Source: Alphaproteobacteria bacterium | Lineage (GTDB): Bacteria; Pseudomonadota; Alphaproteobacteria; Micavibrionales; Micavibrionaceae | Direction: 5' to 3' | NCBI GenBank assembly: GCA_009995045.1 | Contig: JAACQG010000016.1 | Span: 12,969-50,001, forward strand | DNA length: 37,033 nt | Shown: piece by piece, positions 16,356 through 24,211 of the stretch | How the letters are laid out: every line of letters starts with the position of its first letter | How positions within the stretch are numbered: position 1 is the first letter of the stretch | The notes under the pieces: generated by a model | The model's database searches: none | What the model was told of the DNA's origin: nothing | The model's input: the letters and a program-made list of their open reading frames with translations, nothing else | Program-made: the position numbers and the translations under genes

Positions 16356-17591
16356 TTACCCAATCACATCGCCAATCCGCTTGATGTTGGCCTTTGATAC
16401 GCCGCAGGATTTGGCCAGTTCTTTCCACTGCAGCAGTGCCGTCACGGTTTCATCGATGACGCGCTGGGCGTCTGCCCTTGATAGATCCGCCGCCTCGGCC
16501 AGGTTCAGTAGATGCTCTACACCCGGGTTTTTGCCTTCGCCCATCACCATGGTGCTTTGCTCTCCGCCCGGGCCGCTGGAGAAGGTGAGATCATAGGCGG
16601 GTGCCATGCGCCAAGTACCGCTCTCATCCATAAGGAAAGAGAAGTTTTTGGCGTGATCATCACGGTTATGGCTGAGCACGTTAAACACAGCCAGACGGTA
16701 GATTTTCTGCGCCTCACGAATATCGCGCGTCAAGATCATCGTCGCCTTGATCAGATCATGATAATCGAGCGACGGCACACGGAAATCCGAATGCAGCAAC
16801 CCGCACGCCGTATGCATATGAAGCCGCCCACCATTCTCCATCCGGTCAAAACGTCTGGTTGCGAAATACCCGGCACCCTTTTTCGCGGAGAACAAATGCG
16901 CCTCCATCATCTCCAACCCGGCCTCCTGCGCCATAAGGCTGTAAACATATTCAATCGCTCCGGCATCCTGCCCGTCTGCTGTATTCGCAAATTTAACAAG
17001 CCAGGGCTCATAGCCAGAAGGCAGTTTCTCCACGCCTTGAATGACTTTGGATTTATCACGGCTCACTCCAATCATCGCCTTAGGACGCGCGCCTTGCGAC
17101 CCTCCGCCCAGCGCCAGAAGCTCTTCAAATACTTCCTCGCTATTGCCTTCTAAAATCGCCTGTGACTGATCGGCCAGCGCATCGAGGTTAACGGCCTTGT
17201 CGCGCACATCCTCGCTGTAATCCGGCGCATAAACCAGAGCACCCATACCCGATGCGCCCACATGCGCGAGCCGGTCCAGCGGTGAGAAACTATCCGGGGC
17301 AATCCCTTTACGCCGTAAAGCACGATCCAGCAGAAACCGCCCCCAGCCATCAGGAAGGCTGTCATTAAACAGGCCGGGCAATCCTTCAAACAGGCCCAGC
17401 TCAAAAACCTGTAGCCCCGGCGTAAGGGGCAGTTTAAAGGGTGAGAGCTCAAGCTTTTTGGTCATAAAGCCTGCATCATATTCAAAGAAGATTTTGCCGT
17501 CACGGCGCGCAAGTCGTCCCACAGGAACAGGCGCATCTCCAAAATCCAGCATGACATTCAGCGCGCTCACAGGCGCAAAAGTCTTAGTCAT
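16356..17591 (-). CDS. hipA: HipA-family serine/threonine kinase toxin (module 1)
   Basis: Toxin kinase of a HipBA pair, 411 residues. The N-terminal HipA domain (about 10-110) is followed by the kinase core, with GGGSQGARPKAMIG (about 162-175) as the Gly-rich phosphate loop, HNRDDHAKNFSF (about 302-313) as the catalytic loop and APAYDLTFSSG as the metal-binding loop. All are intact. It overlaps hipB by 8 bases. HipA of E. coli phosphorylates glutamyl-tRNA synthetase; the target of this divergent relative is unknown. G+C content is higher than in the adjacent MBL cassette. Confidence 0.93.
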   Translation of the reverse strand: MTKTFAPVSALNVMLDFGDAPVPVGRLARRDGKIFFEYDAGFMTKKLELSPFKLPLTPGLQVFELGLFEGLPGLFNDSLPDGWGRFLLDRALRRKGIAPDSFSPLDRLAHVGASGMGALVYAPDYSEDVRDKAVNLDALADQSQAILEGNSEEVFEELLALGGGSQGARPKAMIGVSRDKSKVIQGVEKLPSGYEPWLVKFANTADGQDAGAIEYVYSLMAQEAGLEMMEAHLFSAKKGAGYFATRRFDRMENGGRLHMHTACGLLHSDFRVPSLDYHDLIKATMILTRDIREAQKIYRLAVFNVLSHNRDDHAKNFSFLMDESGTWRMAPAYDLTFSSGPGGEQSTMVMGEGKNPGVEHLLNLAEAADLSRADAQRVIDETVTALLQWKELAKSCGVSKANIKRIGDVIG

Positions 17592-17931
17592 GAGGCACCT
17601 TCTTCTTTCTGGCCTTGTTTCTGAAACGCGGCGCGGTTTTTAAGGCGGACTTATCGGCCTCACTCGCTTTCAACAATTCATCCATACTGGCAAACTGCGT
17701 TTGCGGCTGCAGGGCTTTTATCAGCCTTTCATTCAGCCCCAAAACAAATGTAAGCTTGATAAAGGATTCGAGCGATATTTTGCCCGTCTGCTCAAATTTC
17801 CGGAGCACAGCAACGCTCACGCCGGAACGATCCGCCAGCTCGGCCTGTGTCATGTTCCTGGCAATCCGATGCTCGCGCAGGAGCCGGGAAAGCTCCAGAA
17901 AAGTATCTTTAGGGGTCAATATAGCTATCAT
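17584..17931 (-). CDS. hipB: HipB-like antitoxin/repressor (module 1)
   Basis: A 115-residue XRE-type helix-turn-helix protein (about 12-70, RIARNMTQAELADRSGVSVAVLRKFEQTGKISLESFIKL) with a basic C-terminal tail. It precedes and overlaps hipA 1. No ribosome site is visible, and a TATAAT element lies just upstream, so a leaderless transcript is plausible. It should neutralise HipA 1 and repress the operon through the repeats at 17924-17981. Confidence 0.88.
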   Translation of the reverse strand: MIAILTPKDTFLELSRLLREHRIARNMTQAELADRSGVSVAVLRKFEQTGKISLESFIKLTFVLGLNERLIKALQPQTQFASMDELLKASEADKSALKTAPRFRNKARKKKVPHD

Positions 17932-17981
17932 AATGTTAATTATACCATAATAATCACTTTAATTGCTATGGTAATGTTAAT
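17924..17981. promoter_or_regulatory. hipB 1 promoter and operator repeats
   Basis: Two direct copies of GCTAT-N3-AATGTTAAT occur at 17924-17940 and 17965-17981, 41 bases apart (15 of 17 identical). Between and within them is the inverted repeat TACCATA (17943-17949) / TATGGTA (17967-17973). A minus-strand TATAAT at 17939-17944 predicts a start at about 17932, almost at the ATG. The likely role is HipB autoregulation. Confidence 0.65.
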
Positions 17982-18020
17982 AATCAGGATATTTCTCATT
18001 TAACAGAAAAAGTAAACCAA

Positions 18021-18181
18021 GGGGTAAACTGGGGCAGTTTACCGGTCAACTAAACTATTCAACGAAATCAAACACTTGCCATGTCAAGTAAGTTGACAGT
18101 TTACCCCGTTACTTGACGCTTTTATTTAAAGAAAACAAAGGCTTGTGAGAAATCTGTCAAGTAAGCGAGTCAACTAAGTTG
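18021..18181. repeat. Repeat-rich control region (GTCAA-N5-TTGAC and GTAAACT palindromes)
   Basis: The gene-free stretch 17932-18304 holds five copies of GTCAA(C/G)TAA: plus strand at 18045, 18083, 18156 and 18169, and minus strand at 18109-18117. Two of them extend to GTCAA-N5-TTGA(C/A). There is also a palindrome GGTAAACT-GGGGC-AGTTTACC (18023-18043), and its half CAGTTTACCCC recurs at 18097-18107. The remainder, about 18190-18300, is G+C-rich with no recognised feature. The repeats could be operators or replication iterons. Confidence 0.65.
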
Positions 18182-18304
18182 AAAGTCCTGACGCTAAAAA
18201 AGTCCCGCACGTTCCCCGCCCCTATAGGAAATGCCCCCACAGGACCCGCGCGAATTCCTGCGAGAATGCCAGACCGCCCTGCGTAGGCTTGCGTGCATCA
18301 CTGA

Positions 18305-18646
18305 ATGATGTGCGAAACTCTGTATATTCCACTGGCTATTGCAGAAGAAGGAAGCATTCATGTTTGCATGGATGAGATACCGACCATCACGATTTACTCA
18401 CGCGGCCATGCCGGAGAGATAGAAATCCTGCAGCAGCATGGATTGAGCCGATCCGATGTTGAGAATGCCCTGGCGCGATACGGTGCATTGCAAGAGGCTG
18501 AACCCTGCATCTTTTTGGGCGTGTCCGATTTCGCTGTTGTTTTTACATTCGCCGACACATGGGATCCCGATAGAAAGACTGATCCTGCTGACATTCATTT
18601 TCTTTCTTGGGAGATGATCAAATCACTGATCGGCGTCGAACCCTGA
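18305..18646 (+). CDS. Hypothetical 113-residue protein
   Basis: Not recognised. The frame encodes a soluble alpha/beta-looking protein (ITIYSRGHAGEIEILQQHGLSRSDVENALARYGAL, then CIFLGVSDFAVVFTFADTWDP). No clear ribosome site precedes ATG 18305. ATG 18368 is an alternative with an AAGGAAG motif about 13 bases upstream. It stands alone on the plus strand between the repeat region and the convergent primase gene, and a G+C-rich hairpin (18685-18702) follows it. Expression is plausible but unproven. Confidence 0.45.
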   Translation: MMCETLYIPLAIAEEGSIHVCMDEIPTITIYSRGHAGEIEILQQHGLSRSDVENALARYGALQEAEPCIFLGVSDFAVVFTFADTWDPDRKTDPADIHFLSWEMIKSLIGVEP

Positions 18647-18684
18647 CCGACCGGAATGGGGGGTGTGGATCTGTATCCCACGCC

Positions 18685-18702
18685 CCCTCCCTTTAGGGAG
18701 GG
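18685..18702. terminator. Strong hairpin between convergent genes
   Basis: CCCTCCC-TTTA-GGGAGGG is a perfect 7-bp stem with a 4-base loop, lying between the plus-strand 113-residue gene and the end of the minus-strand primase gene. There is no clean T-run on either side, so this is a possible bidirectional terminator rather than a textbook one. The remaining bases to 18867 are A+T-rich with several AGTTTAC-like words. Confidence 0.4.
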
Positions 18703-18867
18703 TCAATATATTCCACACTTCGACAATGTCTGTAATCCGCATAAAATATGGGCTTCAGGGAAGTTTACAAAGTTTTCAGAGAAGTTTTTATTTGTACACT
18801 TCTTCCCAACTTAACTCCTTCAAAAATAACAAAAGTGCCGTTCAAAAAGTTTTTAGTGTTTAGAAGT

Positions 18868-20997
18868 TTACAGCTCACACACGTCCCCACCATCGGTATA
18901 AACCCACACATCCGGATCCTCGACCGGCAAAAGCGCGCCAGTCTGTTTGTCTTTGAAATGCGTTGGCTTGATCGGGGTGAACTCTTCCTGCAGCTCTCCC
19001 GTTTCCTCATCCAGAATTTCTCTGATGGGCCCCAGACGCATGTCCGGCACACATAAATACCCCCGGTCAGATCCTTGCGCGCTTTGCTGCGTAACCGGAT
19101 GCGGCTCATTGAAAAACTTGATATCGCCCTTGGTGGCCAGCACATTGACGCGGTTGTAAATGCTGGAGCAGCTGCCAAGACCGCCCTTGCTTTCAAAATT
19201 GCGGGCGAACTGACGCGTCGTGAACAAAAATCCCTTTTCCGCCTGATCATATAATATTTGCAAAATAACGTCCTTGCGCCGTCTGCGCTCGCTCTCCAGC
19301 TTTCGGCTGTAATCCTGCCGTACGAGGGTAACACTGCTCGGATCGACCTCAACCCATTGCCCATATTCCTTGGCGACATGCATGTTCGCAATGCCGGGGC
19401 CGTTGCGCAGCTCAAAATGCAGCGAGCGGACATCCTCCGCCTCATCAGGCCGGAAGATCAGCATGCCGCTGGTGTAATAACTGCGCAGCGAACTGGCACC
19501 GCTCAAGGCCTGAAACGGATCATCCTTGAACATGGCCTTGCTGATTTTCTTGGTGTGGTGGACGAGGATAATCCCGGCGCGCGGATTGATCATATCGCGC
19601 AGCATTTCGACGCGCTGCTGCAAGAAAAACAGCATGGCGTTATTATCATTCTCGCCGAGATTGCCAAAGTCCGGCCCGCCGTCAAACACATTGCGGATGG
19701 GATCGATGACAATAATATCCGGCGGGGCATCTGGAAATTTCTCATGGATCAGGTCTTTGATAATCTCCAGCCCGTCATCATTCAGCAGGAGTTTAAGCTG
19801 CGGCGTGATATGGATGTTTTGCCCGGCTTTGAGGATGGCCTCCTCAGACAGCCCCATTTTCTGCAGACGCTCACGCAGATAATCATATTGGATTTCCGCC
19901 TGCAGCACGAACACCCGCAGCGGCCTGGGCGGTGTGAACTTCAGGAACGGCTGCCCGGCAGCCATATGGGTGAGGAGAGAAAGCGTAAAATCACTCTTGC
20001 CCGATTTGGGCGCGCCACCAATCACCAGCATGCCAGCGGGCGTGAGCAAGCGCGGGGTGATCAGATCGTCCGGCATCGGGCTTTTATCGGCGATCAGCTC
20101 GGCCAGAGAAAAGGCTTCGTATCGTTGCAGATGGATTTTTGATTGTGGTACAGAATTCAAAAAGGCCGGAATATTAAGGCCATCCTGCACCGCATCGGCG
20201 GCATCCCACTTCTCCGGCTTATCGGCGGGCGGGATGATAACCCGCAGGCTTCTGGGCTTTACGGATTGTAATCCAGCTTTCAAGCGCTCGACATATCCTT
20301 GTCCCGCTTTGTCATTGTCCGGCCAGATCATAATGTCCTTGCCAGCCAGCGGGGAGAAATCCGTTTTTGCCGGATCAAAATTCGCACCGCCCATAACGGT
20401 TGTGGCCGGAATGCCGAGATCGATGAGAACCTGAGCGCACTTCTCGCCTTCGGTGATGATAATCGTGTCTGCGATGGTGATGCCGGGCAGATTATACAGC
20501 GGCCTGACCTCCGGCATTGCATGCTTTCCGGTAATATGATCATGGGGTAGAAAGGCCTTTTTGCCATCTGCACTGTCTGTGCGTTTGACGGTGACCAGCG
20601 GTTTGCCGGATACATCCGCATATATCCATTCCCTGCGCTCCAATGATACTGGCGGCACAACCGCCGACAGTCCAAGCCAGTCCGCGCAGGAGCGCAGCAC
20701 AGCCGGAAAATCGCGCTGCGTATCCAACCCATGCACCGCCGCCCACAGGTCGAAAATATCGCCGCCGTGGCCGCTCTCAAAATCTTGCCACAGCCCGGCT
20801 TTATCGCCTTGCATCGATATGCGCAGGCTCTGGCCTTTTTCACCCTGCAGACTGCCGATCTTAAATTCCCGCTTCAACTGCCTGCCATTCGGAAACAGGT
20901 ACCGTAACACTTCCGGCAACCGCGCCAGCATCGCAGCCTTCACCTCATCCCGCGACGGTAAATCAGGATCGTTGTAATCCAGTGTCTTTAATCCCAT
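18868..20997 (-). CDS. TOPRIM primase / RepA-like AAA helicase of a mobile element
   Basis: Replication protein of 709 residues. The N-terminal region (about 20-110) resembles a primase DNA-binding part. A TOPRIM fold follows (about 175-250), with acidic residues in TEGEK (E183, E185) and PDNDKAG (D227, D229). A RecA/RepA-like ATPase (about 310-500) has Walker A GGAPKSGKSD (327-336) and a Walker B-like DIIVIDPIRNVF. A winged-helix-like C-terminal part completes it. This layout is typical of prophages, satellites and integrative elements. Its start overlaps the previous gene by 10 bases in a tight operon with two excisionase-like genes. High G+C compared with the neighbouring cargo. Confidence 0.88.
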   Translation of the reverse strand: MGLKTLDYNDPDLPSRDEVKAAMLARLPEVLRYLFPNGRQLKREFKIGSLQGEKGQSLRISMQGDKAGLWQDFESGHGGDIFDLWAAVHGLDTQRDFPAVLRSCADWLGLSAVVPPVSLERREWIYADVSGKPLVTVKRTDSADGKKAFLPHDHITGKHAMPEVRPLYNLPGITIADTIIITEGEKCAQVLIDLGIPATTVMGGANFDPAKTDFSPLAGKDIMIWPDNDKAGQGYVERLKAGLQSVKPRSLRVIIPPADKPEKWDAADAVQDGLNIPAFLNSVPQSKIHLQRYEAFSLAELIADKSPMPDDLITPRLLTPAGMLVIGGAPKSGKSDFTLSLLTHMAAGQPFLKFTPPRPLRVFVLQAEIQYDYLRERLQKMGLSEEAILKAGQNIHITPQLKLLLNDDGLEIIKDLIHEKFPDAPPDIIVIDPIRNVFDGGPDFGNLGENDNNAMLFFLQQRVEMLRDMINPRAGIILVHHTKKISKAMFKDDPFQALSGASSLRSYYTSGMLIFRPDEAEDVRSLHFELRNGPGIANMHVAKEYGQWVEVDPSSVTLVRQDYSRKLESERRRRKDVILQILYDQAEKGFLFTTRQFARNFESKGGLGSCSSIYNRVNVLATKGDIKFFNEPHPVTQQSAQGSDRGYLCVPDMRLGPIREILDEETGELQEEFTPIKPTHFKDKQTGALLPVEDPDVWVYTDGGDVCEL

Positions 20998-21446
20998 AGC
21001 GCGTCTATTTCCCTTTGCCAGTCATCAGGAAAGAACACCCGCATGAGATCCTGGCTGTGCCCACCCAGGACAGACACAACGCGCCGCTCAAGAGAGAAAT
21101 GTTCGGCGTAGGAACTGGCATCAAACGGATCATTATATTTGGTGAGAATGAACGCCCATTTCTGCCCGGCATGAACGGGGATACAGATATCACGGAGATC
21201 ATCAGTGTCTTCATACACCCAGACAGGCTTTTGATGATGGCGGTGAAATAACGCCGCCAGATCCCAATGGCATGTCATCAGAAAGAAATCCGGATCCGTT
21301 GGGGCGAGATAGGTTTTCTTGTAGGGAACGGCGCTGATAATGCTCTGATCAATGACGGCGATATAACCGCTATAGTGATCGGCAACCGTTGTATCAACCT
21401 TTAATCCATAGCGTTGTGCGGCCTTCCGCATACTGACCTTGTTCAT
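20988..21446 (-). CDS. Hypothetical 152-residue protein in the replication operon
   Basis: Not recognised. The N-terminus MNKVSMRKAAQRYGLKVDTTVADHYSGYIAVIDQ could be a short helix-turn-helix followed by strands. The middle has HWDLAALFHRHHQKPVWVYEDTDD, and no membrane helix is evident. It overlaps the upstream HTH gene by 4 bases and the primase gene by 10, so its product is made together with the primase. A role in element replication or copy control is inferred from position only. Confidence 0.65.
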   Translation of the reverse strand: MNKVSMRKAAQRYGLKVDTTVADHYSGYIAVIDQSIISAVPYKKTYLAPTDPDFFLMTCHWDLAALFHRHHQKPVWVYEDTDDLRDICIPVHAGQKWAFILTKYNDPFDASSYAEHFSLERRVVSVLGGHSQDLMRVFFPDDWQREIDALWD

Positions 21447-21655
21447 ACGCGGCTCCCATGCTGTTCATCCATGGTGGAGGTAAAGCTGCGGCCATTCTCA
21501 AATTCTTCAATGTCCGAGAGCCTGTAAACGACCCGCCCGCCGATTTTATGATAGCGCGGCCCGTTGCCTAACCAGCGCCAGCGCTCCAGCGTGCGTGGTG
21601 AAATCTTCCAGCGTCTGGATAATTCAGTCTGATTTAAGAAAAGTTGCGCGCTCAT
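21443..21655 (-). CDS. AlpA/excisionase-like helix-turn-helix protein
   Basis: A 70-residue MerR/HTH_17-type DNA-binding protein: LFLNQTELSRRWKISPRTLERWRWLGNGPRYHKIGGRVVYRLSDIEEFE is the classic winged HTH of AlpA and excisionase proteins. It overlaps both neighbours by 4 bases (ATGA). Such proteins bend att DNA for excision or activate the integrase gene. Which of the two HTH proteins here acts as excisionase is not decidable. Confidence 0.8.
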   Translation of the reverse strand: MSAQLFLNQTELSRRWKISPRTLERWRWLGNGPRYHKIGGRVVYRLSDIEEFENGRSFTSTMDEQHGSRV

Positions 21656-21879
21656 TTTTGGCCTCCATTCTGCTCATCGAGCCATTGGAAGAAGGCCTGC
21701 TCGTCGATCAGTACACGCCGTCCGGCGCGGCGAATGACTTTATCAAAACCGTTCTGATCGGCATAAAAAACCAGGTGGCGCAAACCGCCGACAGGTGGCC
21801 AGCTGTGATGTTTAGGCCATTCGGTGAGGGGAATAAATCGCCGCTGCAGGGGCGGTGATATTTCAAGTGTTTCGGACAT
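21652..21879 (-). CDS. Excisionase-like small DNA-binding protein
   Basis: A 75-residue protein with an atypical HTH_17-like core (LTEWPKHHSWPPVGGLRHLVFYADQNGFDKVIRRAGRRVLIDEQAFFQWLDEQ), as in many small proteins just upstream of mobile-element primases. A strong AAGGAG ribosome site precedes the ATG. It is the first gene of the four-gene operon leading to the primase, downstream of the palindrome at 21970-21993. Confidence 0.68.
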   Translation of the reverse strand: MSETLEISPPLQRRFIPLTEWPKHHSWPPVGGLRHLVFYADQNGFDKVIRRAGRRVLIDEQAFFQWLDEQNGGQK

Positions 21880-21969
21880 TTTTCTTTCTCCTTATTGGTG
21901 AGTGCCGCGCTGAATTGCACGACATGGAGAAAGCCTGAACGATTTTTTGCGAATGTAAAATTCGTCTAA

Positions 21970-21993
21970 TTTAACCCGACATGCCGGATTAAA
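21970..21993. promoter_or_regulatory. 24-bp imperfect palindrome upstream of the excisionase/primase operon
   Basis: The site has arms TTTAA and TTAAA around CCG-ACATG-CCGG; 10 of 12 base pairs are symmetric. It lies about 90 bases upstream of the first gene of the operon and downstream of the integrase pair, a natural place for an element repressor. No convincing -35/-10 pair could be fixed nearby. Confidence 0.55.
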
Positions 21994-22034
21994 AATAACT
22001 GGTCACAATAAATATGACTGATTGATTTCGCGGA

Positions 22035-22595
22035 TCACTTCTTTGCGCTCTTCGATATCTGCAAATTATCCGTTTCGCGTATCATATAAAGAATATGGTC
22101 GATATGAGCCGCCTCCGCCTGATGATGCGCCTTGAGAAAAGCCTTGTATGCCTTCTCATAGCGCTCAGGAAAAGGCCGGTCATTCTCGATCATCATAATG
22201 TAAGGTATAAATTCAGCCTTTTTCATGAATGCCAAACATTGCAAATTGCCCTCATTTTTTGGCAAATCATATTCTTTGTTCACAGCATAGTAAGCGTTCT
22301 TGATTTTCGTATCGCCAAGATCCAGCCACTCGCCCAGCGCCTGCATGGTCTGGTTGAAGCTGCTGCCGTAACCAACCAAAAGCGCAGCCATAAGACCAAT
22401 TCTCTTATCCTGAACATAGGTTTTCGTTTTGGCCTTCAAATGATGAAGCGCACCTTCATAAAGCCAGTCAATGTCTGCTCCATGCTTCTTTTTCATGGCA
22501 TAGGCAACAATCTTGAGAGAGCGGATAAAAACCCCAAGATCATGATCGCTGCCCTCGTAACTTTTTTTAAGTTCATCGAATATCCGCTCCATCAT
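22035..22595 (-). CDS. Hypothetical 186-residue helical protein coupled to the integrase
   Basis: Not recognised. The sequence is almost entirely helical and charged (FDELKKSYEGSDHDLGVFIRSLKIVAYAMKKKHG; RIGLMAALLVGYGSSFNQTMQALGEWLDLG; FPERYEKAYKAFLKAHHQAEAAHIDHI). No membrane segment or catalytic signature is seen. It starts inside the integrase stop codon region (4-base ATGA overlap), so it is co-translated with the integrase. Confidence 0.65.
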   Translation of the reverse strand: MMERIFDELKKSYEGSDHDLGVFIRSLKIVAYAMKKKHGADIDWLYEGALHHLKAKTKTYVQDKRIGLMAALLVGYGSSFNQTMQALGEWLDLGDTKIKNAYYAVNKEYDLPKNEGNLQCLAFMKKAEFIPYIMMIENDRPFPERYEKAYKAFLKAHHQAEAAHIDHILYMIRETDNLQISKSAKK

Positions 22596-23659
22596 CTCGC
22601 CTCCCCGAAAATCTTTTCATTCATACTGGCGACAACTTTATGCGTGTGCGCCTCGGACAAATGGGCATAGCGTTTGACCATCTGCAGGGTTTTATGCCCT
22701 AGAACCTCGGCGATCTCCGCTAGCGTCGCGCCGTTCATCGCCAGATAAGAGGCTGCGCTATGGCGCAGATCATGAAAGCGGAAATCATCAATCCCGGCTT
22801 TGGTCAGCGCATTTTCCCATGCGGTGCGGATATCAATCGGCTGGCATTTTGCCTTGGACGGGAAAACGTAATCGCATTTCTTGTCGCGCTTTTCATGCTG
22901 TGCCTGCATTAAAGAACGGGCATAACCTGTAATGGGGATCACCCGGCGCTCACCGTTTTTGGTTTCATGTAAAATGATGGTTCCGCGCTCCAGATCAATG
23001 TCTTTCCACTTCAGGCCGACAACCTCCATCTTGCGCGCACCGGTGCTGAGCGCCAGCACGACAATATTATACAGATGCGGATTATCCGTATCCTTGCAGG
23101 CCTCCAGAAGCCGTTCCCGCTCATCATCAGAGAGAAACCGCACCCGCCCGCGCGGCTGTTTCAGTTTTGAGATCTTGCGCACCGGATGAATTTCCAGCCA
23201 TTCCCAGTCATTAATAGCAACCGTGAAAACATGGCTGAGTGCAGAAACATAACGGTTTGCCGTCGTCGGACTTCGCTCCCGCCCGAACTTGCCCTTGCTC
23301 CCCAGCAGTTTGTTACGCGCCGATACGATCAGGGCGGGTGTAATATCGGCCATGGCATAAGCGCCCAGCTCTTTCTCCCAATAGGCCAGGTAATTTGCCA
23401 GATTTTTATTGCTGGCCTTTTCATAGATGAGGATCTCGGTGCGGTAACGCTCCAGCGCATCAGAGAATGTAAATTTGCGAGCCTGGCTGGTTTTGAAATA
23501 CCGCCCCTCGCGAATGGCGGCCTCTGTCTGCTGCACCCAGCGCTTGGCATCGGTCAGGCGTTCAAAGGTCGCAATCTGCTGCGGATGCCCTTTGATCCGT
23601 ACTCTGGCGCGGTAGGATGCCACCCCGCCGCTTAACTCTCTTTTCTCAATCGTCGCCAT
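22592..23659 (-). CDS. Tyrosine site-specific integrase
   Basis: Integrase of 355 residues. An arm-binding AP2-like N-terminus (about 1-55) is followed by a core-binding SAM-like domain (about 60-155) and the catalytic domain (about 170-340). The catalytic set is R209 (STGARKME), K234, H296 and R299 (HDLRH), H322 (GHKT) and Y331 (RYAHLS), all present. It is 268 bases from an att core derived from the 3' end of an initiator tRNA gene, so integration into that tRNA is very likely. The spacer holds GGGACA repeats that look like arm sites. Intact and presumably functional. Confidence 0.95.
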   Translation of the reverse strand: MATIEKRELSGGVASYRARVRIKGHPQQIATFERLTDAKRWVQQTEAAIREGRYFKTSQARKFTFSDALERYRTEILIYEKASNKNLANYLAYWEKELGAYAMADITPALIVSARNKLLGSKGKFGRERSPTTANRYVSALSHVFTVAINDWEWLEIHPVRKISKLKQPRGRVRFLSDDERERLLEACKDTDNPHLYNIVVLALSTGARKMEVVGLKWKDIDLERGTIILHETKNGERRVIPITGYARSLMQAQHEKRDKKCDYVFPSKAKCQPIDIRTAWENALTKAGIDDFRFHDLRHSAASYLAMNGATLAEIAEVLGHKTLQMVKRYAHLSEAHTHKVVASMNEKIFGEAR

Positions 23660-23784
23660 AATAATTCAAAATAGAACAAAACAAGTACGGACATCAAGCC
23701 ATCAATCGCAAAAGATTGCAACTCTTAAGGGTTTATCACAAAAAAGGACGGCGAAACAAAGAGTTGCGCGTGCCATGCACTCGT

Positions 23785-23862
23785 ATGGGACAGTGAAAGG
23801 GACAATTTATCGTAAGTTATTGTTGTTATTTGTTTCTTACTGTCCCATGAGTGTCCCATGAG
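23785..23862. repeat. Candidate integrase arm sites (GGGACA repeats)
   Basis: ATGGGACAGT (23785-23794) is exactly inverted at 23839-23848 (ACTGTCCCAT). A further GGGACA lies at 23799-23804. TGTCCCATGAG is repeated in tandem at 23841-23851 and 23852-23862. That gives two motif copies in each orientation between the integrase start and the att core, as expected for arm-type binding sites. Confidence 0.6.
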
Positions 23863-23890
23863 GCCAAAAAACGAAAAACGCCTTTCGGCG
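23863..23890 (-). terminator. Rho-independent terminator downstream of the tRNA 3' core
   Basis: On the minus strand CGCC-GAAA-GGCG (23879-23890) is followed by TTTTTCGTTTTTT. It lies 37 bases past the CCA end of the initiator-tRNA fragment, so after integration it would terminate transcription of the reconstituted tRNA before the integrase region. Confidence 0.65.
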
Positions 23891-23927
23891 CCATCGACTT
23901 AAGTCTTTGAAATATAAAGGAAAAAAT

Positions 23928-23973
23928 TGGTTGCGGGAGTAGGATTTGAACCTACGACCTTCAGGTTATGAGC
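23928..23973 (-). other. 3' fragment of initiator tRNA (fMet, CAT): att core
   Basis: On the minus strand the 46 bases run from GCTCATAACCTGAAGGTCG through a perfect T-arm (GTAGG-TTCAAAT-CCTAC) to TCCCGCAACCA. This is the anticodon loop to CCA end of an initiator tRNA of alphaproteobacterial type. The 5' half is absent: upstream bases read TCTGC where TCAGG should pair, and no D-arm or acceptor 5' strand is present. The fragment is therefore not a functional tRNA but the identity segment used by the adjacent integrase. Confidence 0.85.
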
Positions 23974-24055
23974 GCAGACCTATTTTCTTTAACACATTGT
24001 TTTTACTATAAATTTTCTTACATTTTTAGTATATGTGCAAGTAAGTGTGTAAGTC

Positions 24056-24093
24056 AAGCCCATCAGGTTCACAGCCTGAGGGTCGTAGACGGC
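24056..24093. repeat. Copy A of a tRNA-anticodon-arm-like repeat
   Basis: AAGCCCATCAGG is followed by a 7-base loop TTCACAG, CCTGA and GGGTCGTAGACGGC. TCAGG/CCTGA form a stem. Twenty-two of 26 bases from TCAGG to GTAG match the inferred initiator-tRNA anticodon arm and variable region (the 5' stem of that tRNA is inferred from its 3' partner). It is in opposite orientation to the tRNA fragment at 23928. It lies beyond the end of the Fic gene. Confidence 0.6.
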
Positions 24094-24211
24094 TTTGAGC
24101 TAATGCACATTTAGTCGTGTTCCTAATGTACAAATTTACGGATTTTAAAAAGTTTCGGCCAATCTAAAATCAGACTTTAGATTAGCCGATTAATGAAAGG
24201 AAAAATCCCTT

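Noticed and set aside
19258-20142. Long plus-strand open frame (294 codons) opposite the primase gene
   Set aside because: The minus strand carries TOPRIM and Walker motifs in the same stretch. The opposite frame is a shadow caused by G+C-rich codon bias.
24056-24110. A second tRNA gene on the plus strand
   Set aside because: Only the anticodon-arm and variable-loop part resembles tRNA. There is no T-arm, acceptor stem or CCA, and the loop differs from a normal anticodon loop at its 3' side.
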